Shown here piece after piece: positions 9,707-18,008 of a stretch of DNA of 64,000 nucleotides. How positions within the stretch are numbered: position 1 is the stretch's first letter; each line of letters starts with the position of its first letter. Both the position numbers and the translations under genes were made by a program. The notes beneath the pieces were generated by a model. It was not told where the DNA came from, ran no database searches, and worked only from the letters and a program-made list of their open reading frames with translations. The stretch comes from Cellulosimicrobium funkei (GTDB lineage Bacteria > Actinomycetota > Actinomycetes > Actinomycetales > Cellulomonadaceae). The DNA is taken from NCBI RefSeq assembly GCF_001019615.1, contig NZ_JNBQ01000018.1:1-64000 (forward strand), written 5' to 3'.

Positions 9707-10431
9707 ATGGCGACGCTCGGTGCACAGTTGCTCGAGATCGGCGAGAGCAACAAGGCAGTCCGGGTCCTTGACGCATCCGAGAAGGACTTCGTTGCGGGCG
9801 TGCCCCGTCGAGGTGTCCTGCCAAACCCCTTCCGTCGTCCCGGCGCTTCGGGCGCCAGCACGAGCATTCAGTTCGACTGGCGGAAGGCTGCCGAGCTCCT
9901 TAAGAGGGGCGGAGCTGGTGGGCCGGCGGTGCCGAGAACATCGGCGAGGGCGGACTTAAGCCGCTCAGCGGGTCGCCCGGCCACAAGATCATCAAGGACG
10001 TCGGGCACTTTCTCGGGCACAAGTTCAAGCCCTGGGAGGCGGTGAAGATTGCGGACGTCGTTGGCAAGGCCGCCGCGGCAGCCGGGTTCGTGCTCGTCGC
10101 CGTCCAGGTAGTCGGCGACGCGCGAGCGGTCGTCAAGGAGGAGCGCGCGGCGCTCGAGCAGGCGCGGGAGCGCGATCGCCAGCACCGCGCGCTCGTCACC
10201 GAGATCATGGGACGCGCGGACGAGATCGTCGATCGGGCGCGCACCGGAGTACACGATCTGGTCGACCCGATCCTCGACGAGCTCCTCGCCGACATCAAGA
10301 CCGCCCAGAACGAAGGCCTCGCGGCGCAAAGCGCGCGCGACACCGCCACGTCTGAACTCACCGCCATCGCCGCGGAGTCCGACCGGCTCCTCGCAGCGAG
10401 CGTCGGTGACGCAGGATTTAGAACGGCGTGA
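9707..10431 (+). pseudogene. Frameshifted gene, possibly a dynamin-like/LeoA-type C-terminal region
   Basis: The frame from 9707 (MATLGAQLLEIGESNKAVRV, FDWRKAAELLKRGG) passes near 9925 into another frame that reads AENIGEGGLKPLSG, KIIKDVGHFLGHKFKPWEAV, then a hydrophobic AAAAAGFVLVAVQVV and a long charged helix, ending with a TGA at 10431. The helix-glycine-hydrophobic pattern reminds me of the C-terminal region of LeoA/dynamin-like bacterial GTPases. This is weak and rests on pattern memory. No GTPase domain is present. A single indel explains the break. Confidence 0.4.
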
Positions 10432-10439
10432 CAGAGTGC

Positions 10440-10463
10440 GGGGCCGGGAGGCTTCTCGGCCCC
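10440..10463 (+). terminator. Hairpin after the 10.4-kb gene remnant
   Basis: Seven G:C-rich pairs (GGGGCCG with CGGCCCC), extendable by weaker pairs, 8 bp after the stop at 10431 and followed by a C-rich run. Confidence 0.5.
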
Positions 10464-10494
10464 ACCCCCGCTGGTCAACGCGCCCCCGCGGTTT

Positions 10495-10575
10495 CGGTCT
10501 CGCGTCAAGCTGTTGGGAGGCCTTGTCCCCGACACGGAGGTGAACACCGACACCTTCCTCGCGATCAGCGCCTAA
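10495..10575 (+). pseudogene. Coding tail fragment
   Basis: The frame reading RVKLLGGLVPDTEVNTDTFL and ending in TAA at 10575 has biased codons and looks like the C-terminus of a lost gene. No start and no upstream open frame. Confidence 0.25.
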
Positions 10576-10852
10576 CCCCACCCACGGGATCACCGAGCGC
10601 TACACCACTACTGGGGACTTGACCGCAGTTTCCGCGGGGAGCGCGCGGCGGCGCTGGGCTCGACACATCTCTCCTGCGCGGGCCGAGACACGTTCGGAGG
10701 CCAGGGGAACCGACAACGCCCGCCAGGTTTGCTCACTCGAAACAGGGTGTCGCGTACGAGTGTGTCTCCGGTCCCGACTAGGGTCGTGGCACAGGCCCAC
10801 GCAGCCAGCGGAAGCCCGACTAGACACACGCTAGACACGCATGAGGAGAGCA
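10576..10852 (+). promoter_or_regulatory. Upstream region of the dam-herA-nurA operon with a paired repeat
   Basis: This non-coding stretch must hold the promoter of the six-gene operon. The octamer CTAGACAC occurs at 10820-10827 and 10831-10838, spaced by 11 bp (one helical turn) and ending 14 bp before the GTG start. Such placement fits a dimeric operator or leader element, but no regulator gene adjoins it. No convincing -10/-35 could be fixed by eye. Confidence 0.4.
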
Positions 10853-11890
10853 GTGAGCGTCGAGCCGATGACGGCGTCTTCGATCCAAGGCGCCGTCCCC
10901 GCCGGCACGGCGTCGCCGCGGCCGGTCGCGGAGTCCGTCGACCCGGAGGGCCTGATCCCGCTGTCGGGTGTGCGGCGCCCTCTTCCCCTTCGTACGCTCT
11001 CGCCCCTCCGCTACCCGGGCTCGAAGCGCCGCATGATCCCCGCCATCGCCGAGGTCATCGAGGCCAATGTCCCGGCGCCCGAGCTGTTGGTCGAGCCGTT
11101 CTGCGGGGGCGCCAGCGTCTCGCTCGGGCTGCTTGAGATCGGCGCGGTGAAGCGGGTCTTCCTGGCAGATCTCGATCCGCTCATCGCAGCGTTCTGGAAG
11201 GTCGCGACTACCGACACCGATTGGCTCATTGCGGCAATGCGCAAGGAGCCGATAACCGTCGAGCGGTGGGACTACTGGCGCGGCTTCAAGCCGACGGGCG
11301 CGCGGAACCGGGCGCTTAAGTGCCTCTTCCTCAACCGGACGACCTTCTCCGGGATCATCGGCGGCAACGCCGGCCCGATCGGTGGCCGGGCTCAGCGCAA
11401 TTACAAGATCGACTGCCGCTTTGACATGGACGGCATCGAGGCCCGCCTGCGTCACGTCCGGGAACTCGCCGACGAGGGACGCATCGTGGGCGTCCACGAG
11501 GGTCGGTGGCAGGACTCCATCCGCGTGGCACTGGACATCCACGCCACCCGGGGCTGGCGTACGAAATCCCTCGTCTTCTACATGGACCCTCCGTACATCG
11601 AGAAGGCGGGCGGGATCTACCGCCGCTCGTTCACCGAGCGTCATCATCGCGACCTGGCCCAGTACCTAATCGGGAGCGGCGAGCGCTGGATCCTGTCGTA
11701 CGACAAGGAGCCCTTGGTGCTCGACCTTTACGGCGCGGACAAGGTGCCTGAGGCGCGTCGGTTCGCGGTACCGCACACGTACACAATGACCGGATCGCGA
11801 TCGAGTCCCGTGCCGGGCCGCGAGGTCCTCTTCACCAACCTGCCCCAGATCCCAGCCGCACGCGGCGAGTTCGACACCACGGAGTCTTGA
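10853..11890 (+). CDS. DNA adenine N6-methyltransferase, Dam (D12 class) family
   Basis: A 345-aa methylase expected to methylate adenine in duplex DNA using SAM. Motifs in alpha-class order: SPLRYPGSKRRMIP near residue 50 and EPFCGGASVSLG near 80 (SAM binding), then the catalytic DPPY in YMDPPYIEKAGGIY near 243. The GTG at 10853 is preferred because AGGAG lies 4 nt upstream; an ATG at 10841 is the alternative. Its stop overlaps the ATG of the HerA gene (ATGA). In this operon it could protect self DNA from the associated nucleases, which is inference. No lesion seen. Confidence 0.85.
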   Translation: MSVEPMTASSIQGAVPAGTASPRPVAESVDPEGLIPLSGVRRPLPLRTLSPLRYPGSKRRMIPAIAEVIEANVPAPELLVEPFCGGASVSLGLLEIGAVKRVFLADLDPLIAAFWKVATTDTDWLIAAMRKEPITVERWDYWRGFKPTGARNRALKCLFLNRTTFSGIIGGNAGPIGGRAQRNYKIDCRFDMDGIEARLRHVRELADEGRIVGVHEGRWQDSIRVALDIHATRGWRTKSLVFYMDPPYIEKAGGIYRRSFTERHHRDLAQYLIGSGERWILSYDKEPLVLDLYGADKVPEARRFAVPHTYTMTGSRSSPVPGREVLFTNLPQIPAARGEFDTTES

Positions 11891-13896
11891 TGAGCATCAC
11901 GTCCGCCCTTCTCGCGGCCCAGCAAACCGCGACGCCTCTCGCGGCGCTTGTCAACGACGGGTGCCACGCGATCGGCGGCGTCTTCCGCCTCGACTACAAC
12001 TCCGCCGTCGTGCTTACCGACGACTTTCGGAAGAAGCAGGCGGGCGGCGTACCCCACGGCGGGTTCCTCCTCGCCGCCGCGGGCACCCAGACCACGGAGG
12101 GGTTCGCGCTCGACGACGAGGAGCTGATCCTCCTCCGCGTGCGTGGCACCGCCCCGCTTCCTAACGAGCCTGACCTGGTCCAGACGCGGCTGGCGGTCGT
12201 ACGCGACGCAGGGGACTCGGGCAAGGGCTTCGACGAGGTCACGGACGAGTTGACCCGCAACGAGCTCCAGCAGTCCGCCTTCGACTGCGAGGTGATCGGG
12301 ACCTTCTACACCTCGGGCGACTCGCGCCTCGTCGAGTTCGGCGCCGACATCGACAATGTAGTCTCGTCGGCCAAGTACCAGGTCTTCCTGCCGTCGAAGA
12401 GCGTGCTGTCGTGGCTGGCGTCGTACCCCGAGACCGGCGAGAAGGATCTCCTGCCACTCGGTGTTGTTCGCTTTTCGTCGACCCGACGTCGGGCGCGAGC
12501 ATCTGGGATCGACCAGGCCGAGGTCCGGGTCCACATCGACGACTTTGTCGCGCGCAAGACCGCCGTGTTCGGCATGACGCGGACGGGCAAGTCCAACACG
12601 GTCAAGACGATCGTCACGGCTGTTCACCGCCAGAGTGCCGTCACCGGCGCACGCGTCGGTCAGCTGATCTTTGATCCGCAGGGTGAGTACGCGAACATCA
12701 ACGATCAGGACAAGACGGGTCTCCGGCTCCTCGGCGACACGGCCGACCAGGTGCGCGTCTACAAGGAGAGCCCGGACACGGGCGAAGCAGTGGAGCGTCC
12801 ACTTCGGATCAACTTTCTCGATCCGGCGAGTCTCCAGACGGTCTGGGCGATGGTGCAGCAGGAGGTCGCGGAATCGGCTTCCGCGGGCGCTCAGTACATG
12901 GCCGGCTTCCGTGCGGTCAGCTTCGCGGTGCCAGACTCGAAGGACTTCAGCGCGCTCGGCCACTTCGAGCGCAACCGCCTCGCGTTCTACGCCCTGCTCC
13001 ACCGTGCCGGCATCGCTGGCCCGCTCCCCAGTACACGTATCACGCTGACGAACGACCTGGTGGCCGCAGCCACGACGGGCTCGGGCGCAATCGCGGACGT
13101 CACGGGTTCCGGGAAGCACGCGTTCTTGACGAGTACCGGCGCTGCCGAGAAGCTCCTTGACTGGCTGAAGACTCAGAACGCCGCCGGTAAGCTCACGGAC
13201 TCCTGGAAGCAGGACTTCGACAAGGGTGAGCTCTCCGACATCTTGAAGGCCATGGAGGGTCGGGCGGGAGATGCCGCGATCAAGCGGCTCAAGCCGTTCC
13301 ACGACCGCAATGCCATCGGCGACATCGGTGAACTCGTGTGGCAGGACATGCTCGCGGGACGCCTGGTCATCATCGATCTCTCTAAGGGCAACGGCACTGT
13401 TGTGAAGACGCTCTCGGAGCGGATCGTCACGACGCTACTTGACCGCGCGCGTGACGACTTCGCAGCGGGTAAGGAGCCCCACCCCTTCCAGGTGATCGTC
13501 GAGGAAGCGCACAACCTGTTCGAGCGAGGCGCGAAGGAGGTTGCTGGGAACCCTTGGGTCCGCATGTCCAAGGAGGCGGCGAAGTACAAGATCGGACTGA
13601 TCTACGCGACGCAGGAGGTGTCCAGCGTGGATCAGCGCATCCTCTCGAACACGTCGAACTGGTTGGTCGCCCACCTTAACTCGGACAACGAGACGAAGGA
13701 GTTGTCGCATTACTACGACTTCAAGACGTGGGCCGAGAGCATCCGCCGTGCCGAGGATCAGGGGTTCGTGCGCATGAAGACCTACTCGGGCAAGTACATC
13801 GTTCCCGTCCAGGTCGCGAAGTTCGACCACGCGATGATCAACGAGGCCCGTCTGGCGTCCGGCCTGCAGCCCGTTGACCCCGCGAAGATCGTCTGA
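11890..13896 (+). CDS. HerA-like DUF87 ATPase
   Basis: A 668-aa hexameric-translocase-type ATPase of the FtsK-HerA superfamily. The N-terminal ~200 residues hold the HAS-barrel-like region, then Walker A GMTRTGKSNTVK near residue 227, Walker B FQVIVEEAHNLF near 535, and the downstream IYATQEVSSVDQRILSNTSN typical of HerA. It would pump or unwind DNA for a nuclease partner. The ATG at 11890 shares bases with the dam stop; the next start is 2 bp after its own stop, and that gene is NurA-like, the classic HerA partner. Confidence 0.9.
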   Translation: MSITSALLAAQQTATPLAALVNDGCHAIGGVFRLDYNSAVVLTDDFRKKQAGGVPHGGFLLAAAGTQTTEGFALDDEELILLRVRGTAPLPNEPDLVQTRLAVVRDAGDSGKGFDEVTDELTRNELQQSAFDCEVIGTFYTSGDSRLVEFGADIDNVVSSAKYQVFLPSKSVLSWLASYPETGEKDLLPLGVVRFSSTRRRARASGIDQAEVRVHIDDFVARKTAVFGMTRTGKSNTVKTIVTAVHRQSAVTGARVGQLIFDPQGEYANINDQDKTGLRLLGDTADQVRVYKESPDTGEAVERPLRINFLDPASLQTVWAMVQQEVAESASAGAQYMAGFRAVSFAVPDSKDFSALGHFERNRLAFYALLHRAGIAGPLPSTRITLTNDLVAAATTGSGAIADVTGSGKHAFLTSTGAAEKLLDWLKTQNAAGKLTDSWKQDFDKGELSDILKAMEGRAGDAAIKRLKPFHDRNAIGDIGELVWQDMLAGRLVIIDLSKGNGTVVKTLSERIVTTLLDRARDDFAAGKEPHPFQVIVEEAHNLFERGAKEVAGNPWVRMSKEAAKYKIGLIYATQEVSSVDQRILSNTSNWLVAHLNSDNETKELSHYYDFKTWAESIRRAEDQGFVRMKTYSGKYIVPVQVAKFDHAMINEARLASGLQPVDPAKIV

Positions 13897-13897
13897 C

Positions 13898-15325
13898 ATG
13901 CCCTACCCGATGGAGCGGGCATCCCGGCTGGGCCACGTCCCAGTCGTCAACAGCCAGGCAGTTCGTGATGCCTTCTCGCGCTGGCAGGTCGCCCAGGCGG
14001 CTCCATCGGACGTGGGTCTCGTCGCGTCGATGTGTCACACGCTCGAGAGCCTCCCCCACGCTCAGGCGTCCGCCGACGTTCGGTTTGCCATCACGGTCGA
14101 CGGCTCCGACACCGAGGTCGAGGCAACGCGCGAACACCCAACGGTCAAGGTCGGTTACGTCCGCGTTGCTGCGTCGTTCATCGACCTGTCCAAGCTCCAC
14201 GCCTCGGGAGTCGGTGAGTTCGTCGACCCCACCTTGCTCCGCGAGGCGCACAAGCACGCGGCATTCGACGGCGCGCTGCCTGGGTCAGGCCTAGTCATGC
14301 CCGGCCGAACTGGTGTCGACACCTGGCGCCAGGAGCTCGACAAGCTGCTTGCAACCACCAAGTTCGATGACGAGTCCCCGCTGACGCTCGCCGACATGCT
14401 CCTGGCGCTGCACGGCACACCGGACGCGGCCGCGGTCTCGATCTCGTTGCGCCGCTGCCCGACCTGCGGCAACAAGGATGATCAGCTTCCCGGTGGCGCA
14501 ATCACTGTGCCGAAGGCTGGAACCATCTGCCCCGCGTGCTCCGCACCTGTCTTCCTCGGAGATGCGCTCCGGACTCACGAGGAGTACCTGCCAGAGGGTT
14601 CAAACCAGTCGGCACTCACGCGGGTCATGCTCGTCGCCGAACGGCTAACATCCCTCGGCTACATGCAGGTCCTCCATCGCGACCCCCACGGTGCGGACGC
14701 CATGCGGCGGACTCTCTTCATCACGGACGGACCGCTCGCGCTCCATGGTGTTGTCGCGCCGCTGAAGCGTCGTTTCCAGGACTACCTCGGCGCTATGACG
14801 ACGGCGGCTGCGGCGAGCGGGAGACCGGCCACACCACTCGTGGTCGGAGTGGAGAAGTCAGGCCGGTTTGTTGAGCACGCCGACATCATCAAACACCTGA
14901 TCCCCGAGGGCAGTGTTATGGCTCTCTCGAGCGACTACATCAACCGGATCACCGGCCGCCCTGCTGAACACCAGTACGGCGTCGACGAGTTCTATGGACG
15001 GCGGTTCATCTATCGCACCCAGTCGGGGAGCGCGCTCGTCATCACCGTTCCGCCAAGTACGGGCATCGCCCCCTACGGCACGCCGGCGGGAGAGGACATC
15101 GCGAGTTATCCGACACTGAGGCCCATCTGCGAGGTGCTGGACCGCGTTCAGACCCGTCTGTACCCGAATGCGGTCATCCCTGTTGCGCTCGCGCACTCGG
15201 CTGCGTCCCTCCCGCTCGGGGTCGGGCAGTCCGTGCTTCGCGCCATGGGTCAGGACCTTCTCGGGCTTCGTCGCACGTCCCAGATCGTCCAGCGCGGACC
15301 GTTCCCAGGAGGCGGCGCGCGTTAA
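13898..15325 (+). CDS. NurA-like nuclease with zinc-ribbon insertion
   Basis: A 475-aa protein. TVDGSDTEVEA near residue 67 matches the NurA N-terminal Asp motif and LFITDGPLALHG near 273 its second acidic motif; VGVEKSGRFVEHADI follows. Between them lie CPTCG (about 186) and CPACS (about 210), a four-Cys zinc-ribbon pattern not usual in archaeal NurA, which is also shorter (roughly 300-400 aa). NurA resects DNA 5'-3' together with HerA. The ATG at 13898 is chosen because it follows the HerA stop by 1 bp; an upstream in-frame start would overlap HerA by 23 bp. Confidence 0.75.
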   Translation: MPYPMERASRLGHVPVVNSQAVRDAFSRWQVAQAAPSDVGLVASMCHTLESLPHAQASADVRFAITVDGSDTEVEATREHPTVKVGYVRVAASFIDLSKLHASGVGEFVDPTLLREAHKHAAFDGALPGSGLVMPGRTGVDTWRQELDKLLATTKFDDESPLTLADMLLALHGTPDAAAVSISLRRCPTCGNKDDQLPGGAITVPKAGTICPACSAPVFLGDALRTHEEYLPEGSNQSALTRVMLVAERLTSLGYMQVLHRDPHGADAMRRTLFITDGPLALHGVVAPLKRRFQDYLGAMTTAAAASGRPATPLVVGVEKSGRFVEHADIIKHLIPEGSVMALSSDYINRITGRPAEHQYGVDEFYGRRFIYRTQSGSALVITVPPSTGIAPYGTPAGEDIASYPTLRPICEVLDRVQTRLYPNAVIPVALAHSAASLPLGVGQSVLRAMGQDLLGLRRTSQIVQRGPFPGGGAR

Positions 15326-15372
15326 GTCACGTCGGCACCGGCTTGATAAACCAGAGCAACGCGGGGTGGAGA

Positions 15373-16446
15373 GTGGCTGAGATTGATGAGATCCGCGAAG
15401 AGGCACGGCGCAACACGCGCGGCCGCTTCGAGCAGTGGGCCAAGAACCCGACCTGCCATGCGAACACGATCTCCGCGGTGCACAACGTCCGCCTCGATAA
15501 GGCGGCCGCGGCGGCCGGGCTGACGCCCAGCTATGGCCAGTCGCCGTTCGCGATCGCTCGGGGCAACAGGTTCGAGGCCGGCCTGTTCTTCGACGACGCC
15601 GCAAAGCTCCGTTCCGCGCTGGAGCGGCGTCGTGCACTCCCCGAGGGGTCGTCAGGCTTCCTCGACCTCCGACTCAAGATGAACGGCGGCACCACCGTGT
15701 TGTCGATCAACGAGGCGCTGGAGAAGACAGAAGTGTGGCTGCGGGCCGTGGCCGCGCACAGCGACCCGCAAGAGACCATCGTCGCGGCACCGATGCTGAA
15801 GATCCCTCGCGGCGTGATCCTTCCTGAAGCCCTCCTGATCATCGACGCCTGCACGGTCACGCCCGCCGAGGACGGTCGACGCCTCATCACTGTCGGGGAG
15901 GTGAAGGTCTTCCCCGACCGGGGCGGGTACACCGACGCACACCAACTAGCCAGCTCTCGGGCCCAGGCCGGGCTGTACCAGCACGCAATGTCGCTCGTCG
16001 TCCACGCGCTCGGGCTTAACGACGCGATCAAGGTGAACCGCGAAGGGTTCCTCGTGTTCACCTGGCCCGGGTCGAACTCCCCCTCTGTGCGTGCGCACGA
16101 GGACCTCACGTACCAGGCGATCCGTGCTGAGCGTGGCTTCAACCGGCTCGAGGAGGTCGCTCAGGGGATCGCCCTCAAGGGCAGCTTTGCTGCGGACAAC
16201 GCAACGATCATCGCGCATGTCCTCGATGCCGAGACCGACTACTCCGAGAGATGCCTGTCGTTCTGCGATCTCGCGCCGCGATGCCACGCTCGAGCAGAAG
16301 CGTCAGGTGACGCATCCGTCCTCGGTGACGAGATCAAGCGCCTCCTCGGTGACATGCCCGTGTCTCGCGCGATCGACCTTCTCCACGGCGCCGTTCCGGC
16401 CGACGACCGCGAGGCGGACCTCGCCCGGCAGCTGGGGGTCGCATGA
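15373..16446 (+). CDS. Cas4/RecB-like PD-(D/E)XK nuclease with Fe-S-type cysteines
   Basis: A 357-aa protein with the Cas4/AddB nuclease layout: an N-terminal Cys (PTCHAN, about 17-27 depending on start), GNRFEAGLFF near 63, IIDACT near 157, the (D/E)xK pair in TVGEVKVF near 176, the Q-x-x-x-Y box in AGLYQHAM, and a C-terminal CLSFCDLAPRC, so one Cys early and three late as in 4Fe-4S Cas4 nucleases. The GTG at 15373 is a guess; a TTG at 15343 is also open. No CRISPR array or other cas gene is present. The stop overlaps the next ATG (ATGA). Confidence 0.75.
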   Translation: MAEIDEIREEARRNTRGRFEQWAKNPTCHANTISAVHNVRLDKAAAAAGLTPSYGQSPFAIARGNRFEAGLFFDDAAKLRSALERRRALPEGSSGFLDLRLKMNGGTTVLSINEALEKTEVWLRAVAAHSDPQETIVAAPMLKIPRGVILPEALLIIDACTVTPAEDGRRLITVGEVKVFPDRGGYTDAHQLASSRAQAGLYQHAMSLVVHALGLNDAIKVNREGFLVFTWPGSNSPSVRAHEDLTYQAIRAERGFNRLEEVAQGIALKGSFAADNATIIAHVLDAETDYSERCLSFCDLAPRCHARAEASGDASVLGDEIKRLLGDMPVSRAIDLLHGAVPADDREADLARQLGVA

Positions 16447-18008
16447 CGACTCGTGACATCGCTCTGAAGCTCCGCGCCTGGGACGCGGGGCGTCCGCTGA
16501 CGCGCTACTCGACCCTGCACCATGCGCTCGTCCCCGCCGATCAGACGATGCTCGTGGCGTTCGTCCGTATGGCCGGCGAGTCTCGTCCGTGGGGCATCGC
16601 GTGGGGCACGGCCGACGCAGAGCCGACGATGCAGACCGTTCCCGATGGTCGTGTGCGCGACGACGTTGCCGTGCTGTGTGCGGCGTTCGCAGAAGACCTC
16701 TTGGCGCACATGCGGGTCCACAACTGGACGTACGACCCCGTTGACGAGCGCGCGGAACCCGCTGACCTGCGTCAGCTGTGGCTACCGAACTCGGCCCATG
16801 TCGCGATGCTCCACCAGCTCGACTACGCCTACTCGCAGACGAAACACGGCGGAAGCAACCTTGACGTGCTGCGCTCTCTGGGCCGCCTGTGCGGCTGGCT
16901 CTTTCGCGACTCGACCCGCACCGGTCACCAGCACCTCGTCGATGCGAGCCAGGCGCTGCGGGACGCGTTCGTGTTCCCCGCCCAGAACGCGCGCTCGGCC
17001 CACCTGGGTTACCTGCTCGCTTGGCTTACCGCTGACGGTAGCCGAGCGGACCACATCGAAGCTGCGACAGCCGCGGAAGGTCTGACGGTCTCCCCCACGT
17101 TGGATCCGACGGTCGAGCGCGACACGCTGAGCAAGCCCGTCGAGGCGTGGAACCTCTCGCGAAGGGACGGACACGACAACGCCCCAGCGGCCGGCGTCGT
17201 CGACGCGACCCTCAGGGTTGAGCTCGAGCGCCGCTGGGACCTGACCCGGGCCGCGTATGAGTTGCTCTCGAACGACGACCGCAAGGTCAACGCGGGTGTT
17301 CCCGCGCTCGTCAAGGAAGCCCACCAGGAGTTCTGGTTCAGCCACCAGCGGGTCGAGCTCCGCCTCGCCGACCCAACCCAGGGCAAGGCGTACGTCGCGC
17401 ACCCCGAGACCGACTTCCATGGCTCGTCGGCGGCCTCCCGCTACCTCCAAAACGAGGCCGCCGATGAGGCGTTCTTCAACCACCTCGTCCACGACGACAC
17501 CGAGTTACTCGACGATGCGTTGGAGGCCGGCGACGCCATTCGAGGCGAGGTTGTCCAGGTCAGGGATGAGGGCGTAGGACGCACGACGAAACCCTTCTGG
17601 GTGGTGCGGGTCGACCCGACCGCTCCGAACCGGTTGCGTGAGAACGGCCGCCTCGTGCCCTACGGGTCGGCAGGCCACGAGGCGACAATCAGATCCATCG
17701 ACGCCACTGACGACGGCCTCGACGTCACTATCGAGTGGACGAAGCTGAAGACCCGCGCCCTGACTGTCAGGTCGGCGGCCAAGCCGGCCGACCCCAGCTG
17801 GCAGGGCACGATCGCCGACTTCGTCAGCTCTGATGCCGCCGACCTGACCAAACGCCGCAGCCAGCGCGTCTGGAAGGCGAAGGACGGCGCCGGGGCATGG
17901 CTCACGCACGGTCGTCAGCCCGCACCTACCACGATCGAGACCGACGACGGCGTAGTCGAGCAGCTCATCGATGACACCCAGCAGATCGAGAACGGGGCAC
18001 TCGCGTGA
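16443..18008 (+). CDS. Unknown protein, 521 aa, helicase-operon partner
   Basis: I do not recognise this family. It is a soluble protein without signal peptide, membrane helix or Cys cluster. The N-terminal 250 residues look alpha-helical (SAHVAMLHQLDYAYSQTKHG, LGRLCGWLFRDS). From about 370 a beta-rich stretch (IRGEVVQVRDEG, FWVVRVDPTAPNRLRENGRL, GLDVTIEWTKLKTRAL) resembles an OB-like or 1B-type barrel. Start and stop overlap both neighbours by 4 nt, so stoichiometric production with the downstream SF1 helicase is likely. It may be the split-off N-terminal portion of an Upf1-like helicase; that is inference. Confidence 0.65.
   Translation: MTTRDIALKLRAWDAGRPLTRYSTLHHALVPADQTMLVAFVRMAGESRPWGIAWGTADAEPTMQTVPDGRVRDDVAVLCAAFAEDLLAHMRVHNWTYDPVDERAEPADLRQLWLPNSAHVAMLHQLDYAYSQTKHGGSNLDVLRSLGRLCGWLFRDSTRTGHQHLVDASQALRDAFVFPAQNARSAHLGYLLAWLTADGSRADHIEAATAAEGLTVSPTLDPTVERDTLSKPVEAWNLSRRDGHDNAPAAGVVDATLRVELERRWDLTRAAYELLSNDDRKVNAGVPALVKEAHQEFWFSHQRVELRLADPTQGKAYVAHPETDFHGSSAASRYLQNEAADEAFFNHLVHDDTELLDDALEAGDAIRGEVVQVRDEGVGRTTKPFWVVRVDPTAPNRLRENGRLVPYGSAGHEATIRSIDATDDGLDVTIEWTKLKTRALTVRSAAKPADPSWQGTIADFVSSDAADLTKRRSQRVWKAKDGAGAWLTHGRQPAPTTIETDDGVVEQLIDDTQQIENGALA

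Noticed and set aside
15373-16446. CRISPR adaptation module
   Set aside because: Cas4-like nuclease only; no repeat-spacer array, Cas1 or Cas2 anywhere in the window.
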